Notes under the pieces: generated by a model
Database searches by the model: none
Seen by the model: the letters and a program-made list of their open reading frames with translations, nothing else
What the model was told of the DNA's origin: nothing
Position numbers and translations under genes: made by a program
In this document: positions 53,661 through 63,356 of the stretch, one piece after another
How the letters are laid out: the number at the start of each line of letters is the position of its first letter
Position numbering within the stretch: position 1 is the stretch's first letter
Assembly (NCBI GenBank): GCA_964019425.1
Contig: OZ025780.1
Span: 1,072,001-1,136,000, forward strand
DNA: 64,000 bases
Direction: 5' to 3'
From: Flectonema sp. DT1601
Taxonomy: Eukaryota > Euglenozoa > Diplonemea > Diplonemida > Diplonemidae

Positions 53661-56600
53661 TATGGAACAGCAGAACAATGTGTTTTTATAACTTTTCTTT
53701 TTTATATTTTATTTTAGTGCACTTTTTTATAACAAACTCATATTCTAACTACTAGCCATGCCGCTAGAAAAGATTCCGGATTGCAATTACAACAACGCAG
53801 CGGATTTCTACAGAGCTGCCGCACCACGTGAACAGTATTATATTAATTCCTTTAAAAGTCTATTAAATACGCGTGGCTATTATGCACCAAAATTGAGTAC
53901 GAACAGAAATCGCACAAGAAACAACCGCCAACCTCCACCTGTAAGGCAACAACATCTTGCTACAGAAAACTTCTACAACTTCAACGAAGTAGCAGATGAC
54001 GGTTACAATGTGAGAAGCACGTCCTCCAATACACTGCAACCAACAACAATAACACTAGAAACAGGTGTTTCTTTTCAAGTCGCAACGGATAAAAAATGGA
54101 TCCCGTCAAAGCTTAACTATCTGTTTAAGCTTACTGACAAAGAATTCGTTGAATACGACTTCTCGCGTTGGCAGGCACGCTCCACTACAAAAGTCTTGCA
54201 GTTTCTTAGAAGTAACTTTTTTCAAGAACATTACTGCCCGCGTAAAACAGCTGGAGCATTGTTTCATGCAAAGACTAAATCCTGCCAATCTCAGAAGGGA
54301 AAACAAGAAGAAGGATTCGGACACTTACTGGTTGAACTGAATCTTGGCCACAAAGCTTTAGATCGTATTGGTCTTGGCGCTGTTCTTAGATGTGATGAAG
54401 TTAAAGCAACCTGTTCGAACACGCATCTGTAACAAACTTGGAACAACAGTTGGTGATATCGTCTTAAATGCATCTTCAACAAGCATCAATTCAGACTCCC
54501 CGACTCAATCTACTTGCAATTGCAGTATTCAAGAACTGAATAGTCTAAAATACAACGACCATTCTTGCGGACTCGCTATTGATTTACCAGTCTCAGAAGA
54601 ACTAAGGGACTTCTTCGCACGAGGTCAGAAATTTAGAGTCCCAGTGCACCCATCAGCTGCATTAGAATCACTTGAAAATGATATTACTGAATATATAACT
54701 CACGCATACAAGAACGTTGGCGATAACTTTAAATCGATCTTTAAAAACACAATTCTTAAACAATTGCAGCTTAAATTAAGTAAAGACTTAAGCTTTCTTG
54801 ACTCACCATTATCAAATAAAGCATGGGCTGAACTTCAGAATCTTCAATCTCAGTTTGTATTTCTTAAAGTTGACAAAGGACAGCACGATATTGGTTACAT
54901 GTGTAAATTAAATTATTTGCGTTTACTTCGAGAGCAGCTACAAAGTGATTCTTATGAACGCATCACATCAGACGAACCAACTCTACTAGCCAACCTCAAG
55001 AACATGAACATTTCAATCAATGCCCGCCACTCTGATCGACTCCCACACCTATATGGAATGATTAAATTACACAAATCAGCTATCGGGATGAGATGGATTA
55101 CTGGTGTCTCATCCTTCACGGGTATAGCGGAACAACGACAATACGATAAGGATCATAATCTTGCACCTGCTACAGCAACAACATATGCGCACCAACATCT
55201 CTCTAGTATCCTTAAAAATGCGATGACTATATTAAAAGAGAAAGATATGCATTCACGGTTCAAACGATACTGGATTGTGGAATCAGATGATGAAGTCTCT
55301 AGTTCGATTAAACAGAATTTGATGGTTTTGAAAAAATTATCCCCTAAGACTTTTGATTTTACGCCTACCACACAACGCTATTAAAACTAAAGTAAGTGAA
55401 GCACTGCAAGAAGCCTTTAGTTTCAAAAATATCTTACGTCTTGAATCGAGTGACCCTACACGATTCCCTTCTCTTGCGCTTGCAGAATGTCAAAAATTAC
55501 TTGAATTCTTTATTGACCCCTCCTTTATTGCATTAAGAGGTTATATTTGGAGACAAACAATAGGCATCCCAATGGGTGGCAACGCCAGTAGCGATATAGC
55601 AAATCTCTACTGCTATAGAGTTGAATCCGCATATATCGATTCTTTAATTGAAGCAAAAAATCTAGACTTAGCTCGGCAACATGACCACTCGTGTAGATAC
55701 ATCGACGACTTCCTCACCTGGAGTTGCGACCCTCCACCAGCAAGTCTATACTCAATGGATTACACTGATACTTCGAATAATATTGATGATGTCTCTTATA
55801 TAGGAATTCGTATCCGAATAGAGATCACTAATAATAAACGATGGATTCGTTTAAGTGTTAACGACAAAGCCAGGGGTTGGCATATTACGCCAACAAGGTT
55901 TACCCATCAGCATTCCGCAGCTCAAGAATCAATGGGTTCAGGTACGACCATGATCTTACGAGCTTTAAAAATCTGCAACAACCAGGCAGATTTTTTACAG
56001 GAACTTGAAGCGGTAACTTATAGATTACTCAACCGGGGCTATAAATCTGACAATATCAGAGCAGCATGCCTCCGCTTCATTAGCTCTCACATTGATGATG
56101 GTAATACAGCAGCTGCAATGCGTCGACGTATCAACCTTACTTTTGAGAAGTTTAGTCACAAAGTCCCATTAAGCATCGAAAAGGATACAATTAACCATAC
56201 GGGCTCTACAAGCCATTCCTTGGATAAACGATTTCCACCATCCCTACATCAAACATCAGGAGAAGGTCTTCTCGGTGGAGAATGCGGATGGGCAGCGCTC
56301 AACTTCATTGCAGATCATTTATATATCGATAGAATTAACTTCAGTTTTCTGCAAAACTACCAACAGCGATTTTATGAAGAATCTCTTAAGTAGAACCGAA
56401 CAACTCAGAGCATAAACCATCACCAGATGGCTGGTTCTCGCTACAAGTACTTAACATGGCTTGCATGACTAAATTCAACAGGAGAATTGAGTACTTCGTT
56501 AACCCTGCAGATTTCGATTATCCTGAAGCAGCCGCAGCACTTATTCTGCATAAAGCGAAAACAAGGATGATTCACTTTATTGTTGCGCTAGTCTCATTTG

Positions 56601-56943
56601 AGTCCATGGTCATCCGAGACATTCTTAAAGGCACAAAAGATTTAAGACTCCCTTTCGACCATTTTGACAAGATGTACCAAATTACAGAATATAGTTTCCA
56701 TATGATACCATTAAAAGCTCAGACTGATATGGATGTTACAATGACACCTGCGAATATAGGACCTTTGATGGTATGCGAGGATAAAGTAAAACGGAAATTG
56801 GATGACGACTCATCCGTTAACTCGACTGTAATAGTGAAACGACCAGACGTCAAAAATTCAAATTGAGCAAAAGCAAATAAACATTGCTAGCCCTATCCTG
56901 GCGAGCTCCGATGGATTTTTATCTTTGAACGATAACAACTTCA

Positions 56944-57033
56944 ACATAGAATGAAGTCCCTTAGAACTTACTGATGAAGGCCTAAAAAGGGACAAGTAGT
57001 ATAAGATTAAGGCCTGAAACTACATATTCTATT
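56944..57033 (+). ncRNA. hammerhead-like core at the 3' end of copy 2
   Basis: CTGATGA at 56971-56977, AGGCCT at 56978-56983 and 57010-57015, GAAA at 57016-57019, outer helix ATAGAAT/ATTCTAT. A partial fourth copy without CTGATGA lies at 57137-57190 (AGGCCT 57162-57167, GAAA 57168-57171). Penelope-like elements are known to carry hammerhead ribozymes in their terminal repeats. Stem I is not convincing here, so I leave activity open. Confidence 0.45.
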
Positions 57034-57333
57034 ACCCTTTGATGTTAGGAAACTGCAGAAATGAATACTTTTCTTTTAATGATCTCTACTTTTCTTATTC
57101 TCACTTTTCTGTTCTAAAATTAATGATACTAACTACCTAAGAGACAAGTAGTATAAGATTAAGGCCTGAAACTACGTATTCTACAGTGTATTATGGAACA
57201 GCAGGGCAATGTGTTTTTATAACTTTTCTTTTTTATATTTTATTTTAGTGCACTTTTTTATAATAAACTCATATTCTAACTTCAGTAACTACCATGTGGG
57301 GCTCGCTTAGGGTCTACTAGTGGAGGTTGCCAA

Positions 57334-57499
57334 GCTGCTTCTAGGAAGCAGCATATGACGGGGTATTTCGGTTCTTCGTAACCACTTTCCCTGCAAGGTG
57401 CATTCTACCTAAAGACTCCACCAAGCTAACATATGGCGAGGAGGAGCATGACTGACCATTTCAGTCATTTTCTGCATTAACATAATATTATGTTAATGC
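57334..57499 (+). other. cluster of three hairpins in the element leader
   Basis: GCTGCTTC/GAAGCAGC with loop TAG (57334-57352), ATGACTGA/TCAGTCAT with a 5-nt loop (57448-57468), and a perfect 26-nt palindrome GCATTAACATAAT/ATTATGTTAATGC (57474-57499). Such density suggests a folded leader RNA, for example for translation or packaging with the reverse transcriptase. The function is unknown. Confidence 0.65.
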
Positions 57500-57671
57500 G
57501 AATTATTTTGATATTTATTTTTCTTTTATATCCCCATTTTTATTTTCCTAGAAACGCAATTTTGATTATTACTTTTATTTACATCTTTTGCCGCGGTAAG
57601 GTAATGTGAAACGGGCCCTGCTCATCTCTCTATTTTACTCCTTTAAAACTATTTTCCTTTTCTTTCTAAAT

Positions 57672-57690
57672 TAATCTCTCCTCTCTACAG
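57672..57690 (+). promoter_or_regulatory. acceptor-like site in the element leader
   Basis: AATCTCTCCTCTCTACAG is a strong pyrimidine tract plus AG. It could be a cis acceptor for the GTAAG at 57596 (95-nt intron) or a trans-splice acceptor for element mRNA. Confidence 0.45.
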
Positions 57691-58809
57691 CGCTTTTTAA
57701 AGTCCTGCCTTTAAGGGACTTCCTTCTCAGGAAAATCACGCCACGCGCAGGAAAATCACACCGGCAAGACTCTACGTGTTTTAGTGGAACAGCGAAGCGG
57801 TAAACAGCTACCGTTTAATGCAATTAATACAGCAATTCGCAGCATGGGTGCGGGGAACCTTCGCATCATCGAGGGAACAGCAAATCAGCGCGCACAACAG
57901 CAAGGTTACAACCAGAACCCATGGAAAAAGAGCCAGATGAAAAAAGTAGATCATCTGTTTGCCAAACCATCACAGCACCGGCACAGAAGAAGTTACGGGC
58001 AACAACAAGGCGGCCTTAGACACTCGCCGCTGCCCAACTTCCACCATCGAAGCGAAAACGTGCAACACCGAAACAAGCGAAACTTCGATGGTATTGACTG
58101 GAAGTTATATGAGAAGAGCTGCAATAGGCTGGAAAGGATGCCATTTATAAGAACTCTCATCGTAAAATCTGCGGGAAACAACCAGGACTTCGAACTTGCG
58201 GTGTAATCTATGCACTGTTTAGACGCTCCGACGGCAAAGTAATATACGTCGGCCAGACGGCTATTCAGCACTGGGGCGGGCGCAGTCCCACTGGTACCAG
58301 GCAAAGAAAGTGGTCACGTGACAGAAGGCAGAACGAAAATCGTCTGATGCAATACCTGTCACAGGAAAGGCCTCCACTAACAATCCCACTCGAGAAAATC
58401 CCAAGCAATCATTACCACAATGCTTCGGGCTTCTACAGGGCTGCTGCCCCTCGAGGGCTTTGGAAAACTTCTAAATGTGAGAGGTTATTACTCACCAAAA
58501 CTAAGCTCTCAACGATCGAGAAAACACCAAAACCGCCCGCCACGCCCTGTACGCCAACAACAGATGCCATCTTTCAAGTCACAGAATGTATACGAGCAGA
58601 ACAGGTTTTATTTCAGTGAAGTTAACTGATGATGGCGAGGACTCTGAATTATTCCAACAATCGAAACCAACCGCAACAATTACATTAGAAAATGGTGTGT
58701 CCTTTGAAGTTGAGACTACCTACAAATGGTTGCCATCGAAGCTCAACTTTTTATTTGCTATGCCTGAAGACGAGTTTTCGAACTACGACTTTACTCGTTG
58801 GCAAACAAA

Positions 58810-58857
58810 TTTGCGGGTTTGCGGGTTTGCGAGTTTGCGGATTTGCGGGTTTGCGGA
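58810..58857 (+). repeat. array of six TTTGCGGG-type octamers
   Basis: TTTGCGGG, TTTGCGGG, TTTGCGAG, TTTGCGGA, TTTGCGGG, TTTGCGGA directly abut the truncated element. The G-rich strand runs in the element's sense direction. A T/G-rich 8-mer at a break is reminiscent of telomere repeats added to a broken end. The host's telomere repeat is not known from this window. Confidence 0.75.
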
Positions 58858-58861
58858 CTTG

Positions 58862-59836
58862 ACGTGAATACTCTCTCTTCTCAATAAGATGTTTGGTTTC
58901 GTATTTCTATGACTTCTGTTAACAATAAGACTGTGACACGAACCTGATCCAATCCGAATAGCAAAGGCAGTCAGTTGTGTTCCTGACCGACTAACAGAAA
59001 TATCAACACTCGACAGTAACGAGTATTCCAAACACAGCGATCGAATCACAAAATGAGCGACGTTGGAAATGTTTTCATCAATTGGCTGAGTTAAGATACG
59101 TGCTGGTATAGTACAGGGTGAAGTACGACACCTTCTTTTATAACAAAACGGGATATGCTTTGCGTCTCACATCCATGGTACTGGAAGCTCCAACAATTCC
59201 TCATCTCTGTTAAAGATTCTTTCAAAACAGAGCAAGTGATTTGGAATTATTTTACTCAAAAAAAAACCTTAAGGGAATCTATGCAACTAAAGCTGACTTT
59301 ATTTGATATTCTTCCATGTAATACAAGAAGTGACTCGGTAGAGTCTTCAGAAGAACTCGATAACGCCATCAGTGAATCTAATTGCGCACTTAAATCTTTT
59401 AACTTATCGACAATAACGGGAATAACATTAAGAAGGACACCGTTTGTTAAGGACTCGATGGTTGACGTAATATCAGATTCCTGTCTGTTTATTATCAAAA
59501 CGAACTATCAATTCGTGTTCTGAAACTGAATCAACACAGACAGAGTAACTCGCACAGCTGTCTGTCAGTAGAGAACACATTGGAACAGCCAGATAGCTCT
59601 CGTCATTGTACAAGTTTCTTTTTAAAATTACATTTCTAATGTGATCTTTTTCACCGAGAGCACCTCGATAACTTCAATACCACCCACGTTGAGTGACACT
59701 ATACGATTCCAAAAGTGATACTTTTCTTCGACACTGACATAGAAAGCACCAGATCACTTTTATAATTTCCATTCCATTCACAACAACTGCTTTTAACACA
59801 AGCGGGGATCACCATTTGCATGCTACGTATGATATG
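58862..59836 (-). pseudogene. coding-like segment between two octamer arrays, mostly minus strand
   Basis: The minus strand reads as coding-like sequence in two pieces. About 58862-59150 gives TQPIDENISNVAHFVIRSLC and SVDISVSRSGTQLTAFAIRI; about 59256-59498 gives IESLTNGVLLNVIPVIVDKL and DSLMALSSSSEDS. They are in different frames, joined by a stretch with stops. The leucine/serine-rich helical look recalls the first gene of the window, but no homology is demonstrated. The plus strand of 59155-59523 is also open. A broken host gene is the likeliest reading. Confidence 0.35.
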
Positions 59837-59860
59837 TTTGCGGGTTTGCGGGTTTGCGGA
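59837..59860 (+). repeat. array of three TTTGCGGG octamers
   Basis: TTTGCGGG, TTTGCGGG, TTTGCGGA in the same orientation as the array at 58810. Together they bracket a segment of about 980 bp. Confidence 0.75.
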
Positions 59861-59904
59861 TTTTAATACTTGGGTATCCCTAAAAACATAGTCGGTTAAT
59901 TGTT

Positions 59905-60275
59905 CGTATGAATTCGTACAATTCCCCTGAACACTTTATGGCTAACTTCCACGTTCAGCCAGTAAGTGTCTGAATCCTTCTTCTTGTTCTCACTTTTTGA
60001 GATTGGCTGCATTCAATCTTTGCATCAAACAATGCTCCAGTTGTTTTACGCGCCTGGCGTAATGTTTTTCAAGAAGTCGGGTTCATTAATAACTCCCAGT
60101 GTCAATGGGAAAAGTCGATACTTTCTTTTTCCTATCAATTTGTATAATGGTTCAGTAGATTTCCCCTGAACTGAGCGATTGCTCTAATGTTGTTTTTCTC
60201 GACCCACGCAGTTATAGAAGTTTGACCAACATAACGGATGTGTCTTTTCTTACACAATTAACCATAAATTACTTT
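59905..60275 (-). mobile_element. Penelope-like element fragments on the minus strand
   Basis: On the minus strand, 59948-60085 matches the region of copy 2 around 54200-54345 (linker between nuclease and reverse transcriptase, including GATTCGGACACTTACTGG in slightly altered form). A further piece at 60192-60250 reads RHIRYVGQTSITAWVEKN, the YIG half of a GIY-YIG domain from a more distant subfamily. Both are short relics, opposite in direction to the three larger copies. Confidence 0.7.
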
Positions 60276-60903
60276 TGTATATTCTTGTGGTTGTGCTTCC
60301 GTGGCTTTCACCTCGTTAATGACAGCCATGTGATTGATTGTTGATAATAATAATAATAAAACTGAATACATATGAACTACATCACTATCTGTTCATCATC
60401 GTATGGTGTGAAGTCCCTGGGGAGTTCCTTGTATTAGTAATTACTTTGAGAGTAATAAGATACTTAATCAGGCTCAATGTAACAACACTACGGGAAACTA
60501 AAGTCATAGCAGGGAAAGGCAGAAACGTCAATCAAAAAAGGTTTTACAAAAGAGAAGATTTCTGCGCTTCGTTTTCCATCACTGCTTGCACCTGAGAAGG
60601 AAATATGACAAGAGAATAAAACATTACCTAAACAAGCTGAGATCAACACAAAGAAGTATCTACACTGTAGATGGGTGCAGATTACTTCCGCGTGCACAGG
60701 GATTGGGCCGGGTTTCGATTCGACCAGACACTGGCGGGGAGGCGGGTGGGAAATACCAAATAGGGTTGGGAATCTGATGAGAATATGACCCAGTAAAGGG
60801 AATAAGAATATTGCAATGTAATTAAACATTCAATTTTAATTAACAAACACTTATTAAGAGTGTGTGAGCGAACACACACTAAAAACAACATTTATGATTT
60901 CTA
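60276..60903. other. spacer between element relics and the minus-strand LRR gene
   Basis: No convincing gene. It has an AAT microsatellite near 60344 and a GC-richer patch at 60690-60760 (GGCGGGGAGGCGGGTGGG) of unknown nature. Confidence 0.5.
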
Positions 60904-62076
60904 TTATTTCAAGTTCCTTATGCTCGTATGCAGTTTGTTTCTGTCAATGGATGAACAACCTTCTAGGAAATTACTTCCAACGGATTCCACATTCACGAGG
61001 GTTAAATCCAAGGAAGTAAGTGATGAACATTTTTTTAGAAAAGAGTTCCCCACAGTTGAAAGATTGCTGAGACTTGATAAATCCAGAGATGTGAGGGATG
61101 AACAATTATTTAGAAAATAGTCTCCAACAGTTGAAAGATTGCTGAGACTTGATAAGTCCAGAGATGTGAGGGATGAACAATCACATAGAAAAGAGTCTCC
61201 AACAGTTGAAAGATTGCTGAGACTTGATAAGTCCAGAGATGTGAGGGATAAACGACCTAGAAAAGAGTACCCCACAGTTGAAAGATTGCTGAGACTTGAT
61301 AAGTCCAGAGATGTGAGGGATGAACAATCACATAGAAAAGAGTGCCCCACAGTTGAAAGATTGCTGAGACTTGATAAGTCCAGAGATGTGAGGGATGAAC
61401 AATAACTTAGAAAAGAGTTTCCAACAGCTGAAATATTGCTGAGACTTGATAAGTCTAGAGATGTGAGGGAAGAACAAGAAAATAGAAAAAGGTTTCCAAC
61501 AACTGAAACATTGCTGAGACTTGATAAGTCTACGGATGACAGTGAATTGCAATTTTTGAGGAAATCATTACCAACAGATGTGACGTATTGAAGACCAGAC
61601 AGACTGACCCTTATAACCTTATGAAATGAAGATAAGAAATCATCCGAAACGGTCGTGACTGAGGGTTCAGAGTTGCTGAATGAGATGTTCGTAACATCAT
61701 CCGAGAACCACTCACTGTTACTAAACTGAAGACAGCCATCCACAGCGAATGTGGGAGTATCAAGGCACAAAAACCCGTCTTGATCTCGTTCTCCTCGTAG
61801 GAATGCCTTCGCTCTCTTTGCAGAATCTGTGAACCATTCCAATCCAAACAAGCGCACCACCGATGCATCCAACAGAGAGCCGTCCTCCACTCCGTACGAC
61901 ACCAGTCGACTACCTGCTCGAAGCCGCGATCCTGCGAGAGAGAGTTCAAGAAAGTCAGCATCAGTACCCCACTCATCAGCTGCAACCTGCAATGCATCCT
62001 TCACGAGCGACTCTCCAGAAGCTGTGAAAACAACGTCAGGAAATCCAGCGTCTGGGAACGTAACCGAAAGTTGCAT
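60904..62076 (-). CDS. leucine-rich-repeat protein with N-terminal ubiquitin-like domain
   Basis: 390 residues starting at the ATG at 62074-62076 (MQLSVTFPDAG). The open frame extends upstream, but that part is AT-rich and uncharacteristic. Residues 1-75 resemble ubiquitin-like domains (SVTFPDAGFPDVVFTASGES, SRLVSYGVEDGSLLDASV). From ~140 on, about eight 25-residue repeats of BspA type run to the end, consensus SSLTSLDLSSLSNLSTVG plus SFL..C. Units are 75 bp and nearly identical in DNA, a sign of recent expansion or gene conversion. No membrane segment is present. Likely an intracellular recognition or scaffold protein; BspA-type repeats also occur in surface proteins. Confidence 0.78.
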   Translation of the reverse strand: MQLSVTFPDAGFPDVVFTASGESLVKDALQVAADEWGTDADFLELSLAGSRLRAGSRLVSYGVEDGSLLDASVVRLFGLEWFTDSAKRAKAFLRGERDQDGFLCLDTPTFAVDGCLQFSNSEWFSDDVTNISFSNSEPSVTTVSDDFLSSFHKVIRVSLSGLQYVTSVGNDFLKNCNSLSSVDLSSLSNVSVVGNLFLFSCSSLTSLDLSSLSNISAVGNSFLSYCSSLTSLDLSSLSNLSTVGHSFLCDCSSLTSLDLSSLSNLSTVGYSFLGRLSLTSLDLSSLSNLSTVGDSFLCDCSSLTSLDLSSLSNLSTVGDYFLNNCSSLTSLDLSSLSNLSTVGNSFLKKCSSLTSLDLTLVNVESVGSNFLEGCSSIDRNKLHTSIRNLK

Positions 62077-62455
62077 TTTAACTCGCCTGAGTAACCTACG
62101 AAATGTGATGATGAATGGCTTGGAGTATGATGAGATTAATAAATGTTTAAAACATATTTCTTCAAACAAACTTCTTTTTTTAGTCCAACCTACATCCATG
62201 ATGTTTAACAAACAACCTGTTATATAACAAAAATACGAGTTTCTCATCTCTTAATAAGTAGAATTGTCGCACATATCGATAAACCTGTTGCGAATGATTT
62301 ATAAAATATTTCCAAACGTAACAACAGATAACCCAAGCCACTATCCAATCACCCACTATAACCTAGCCGTCGTTTTCATGCTAGCATATTAATACAACAA
62401 GAATTACAAATTTTATTCAGAAAAACAACAATAACTTTGCGCGAGCGAATGCGAG
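62077..62455. other. spacer upstream of the LRR gene
   Basis: AT-rich. It contains the upstream extension of the LRR reading frame (to 62247). Pyrimidine-AG signals for the minus strand are not clear. No other gene is seen. Confidence 0.45.
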
Positions 62456-62760
62456 CCTGGATTGGTATCTCTAGGGGTTTGGAAGTTGGTAAGAAGAAAG
62501 AAGTTTTTAGAGAACTTGATAGCAGCGGTGGGGATAGAGGCACGCACAGGGCAGCGTCAGGATGCCTCAGGAGGTGTTTTCATAATGCTCTGTGAGGAGC
62601 TTCGTGCTGCAGGAAGAAAGGTAAAGGCAACTGAATACCTCCCCGAGGGAAAGGGAAGTGTGGAAAGCTTCTGTGAAAGGCCCGCGGCGCGAGAGCAGGG
62701 CCACGTACCCCGGCCCCCGCCGCCCGGGTACGGCGAGCGTTAGCTGGGGCTGATGCTGAT
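62456..62760 (+). other. GC-rich patch of unknown origin
   Basis: About 300 bp with markedly higher GC, peaking at 62680-62740 (CCCGGCCCCCGCCGCCCGGG). Both strands are partly open. The plus strand gives about 90 residues (FLENLIAAVGIEARTGQRQD ... RPPPPGYGER). The composition does not match neighbouring host genes or the retroelement. It may be a captured, transferred or misassembled fragment. No family is recognised. Confidence 0.4.
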
Positions 62761-62901
62761 CTCTGGTACGACTGCCATCCTTCCACATAAATTATGTGTT
62801 CCCTGTTGAATGTTGAAAGTGTTTATCACAAATGCCAAACTAACAATAGTGTTACAAAACCAGACAATTAAAGTCGACTGGTTCCCAAACTAAGAAAGCA
62901 A

Positions 62902-63147
62902 ATGGAGAGAGAGAACGCCACAAAGCAGCCGCTAAAGAGTAGTACAACCCGAGATAAATATCTCAAAGCATTCCGAATGCCAGCAAGGGTTGATAGTGAC
63001 GATGATAAAACCTCATATATGAAAAACTCCGGGGATCGGAATTGTCCAAAATATCATCTTAAAACAAGGGCACTTTTTGCAACATACAATAAAAAACAAG
63101 AAATAAATACATGGATTCCAACTTCCTTTATATCACAAATAAAGTAA
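62902..63147 (+). CDS. short polar open reading frame, doubtful
   Basis: 81 residues, very polar and basic (MERENATKQPLKSSTTRDKY, PARVDSDDDKTSYMKN, TRALFATYNKKQE). Codon use is not obviously unlike real genes, but it lies on the opposite strand to both neighbours and has no family resemblance. It may be a fragment or chance. Confidence 0.25.
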   Translation: MERENATKQPLKSSTTRDKYLKAFRMPARVDSDDDKTSYMKNSGDRNCPKYHLKTRALFATYNKKQEINTWIPTSFISQIK

Positions 63148-63356
63148 ACACCGCCTTTGAGGTGTTACACCGAAAGGTGACTTCCGATGCTCTTACCAGC
63201 AGACAAGTGAAGTTGATAATCCCACATTGAAAAATAAAAATAGTTAAATGTCGACATTCTTTTTTTAGCCGCGTGAAATCATCTTTTGAACAAGTTTTAT
63301 ATGCTTTGTGTGAATACAAAAAAAAACTTGCATTATTATAATTTTACCTTTCCAAT
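63148..63356. other. short spacer downstream of the surface-protein gene
   Basis: AT-rich, probably the 3' untranslated region of the minus-strand surface-protein gene. It contains A- and T-runs only. Confidence 0.5.

Larger units (their letters stand above)
53571..57130 (+). mobile_element. Penelope-like retroelement, long copy 2
   Basis: Begins with a terminal repeat (53571-53757, hammerhead-like core and T-rich stretch) shared with the end of copy 1. It then joins directly to the C-terminal part of the GIY-YIG region (MPLEKIP ... APREQYYINSF), so leader and nuclease core are missing here. Reverse transcriptase (~54680-55950) and Josephin-like domain (~56250-56720) follow, then the tail GCAAATAAACATTGCTAGCCC and a second terminal repeat (~56927-57130). 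It differs from copy 1 at many bases and belongs to another subfamily. It reads in several frames. Confidence 0.85.
57131..58809 (+). mobile_element. Penelope-like retroelement, copy 3 (5' part only)
   Basis: Partial terminal repeat (57137-57293), then a structured leader (57294-57590), an intron-like or acceptor segment (GTAAG at 57596, pyrimidine tract ending CTCTCTACAG at 57690), and the N-terminal and GIY-YIG coding region. This region is very close in sequence to copy 1 but has several small differences that shift frame. The probable start is ATG 57844 (MGAGNL). Homology stops at 58809, where a TTTGCGGG array begins, so reverse transcriptase and later parts are absent. This copy shows what the missing 5' end of copy 1 looked like. 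Confidence 0.85.

Noticed and set aside
49546-57130. Classification of the long elements as LTR retroelements or Polintons
   Set aside because: No capsid, integrase, protein-primed polymerase or envelope-like part was seen. Nuclease type and reverse transcriptase motifs fit Penelope-like elements.
57137-57190. Fourth complete hammerhead copy
   Set aside because: Only the 3' half (AGGCCT, GAAA) is present and CTGATGA is missing, so noted as partial only.
61139-61405. Plus-strand open frame with repeated RLLRLDKSRDVRDEQ units
   Set aside because: It is the antisense of the LRR repeats and arises from their 75-bp periodicity.
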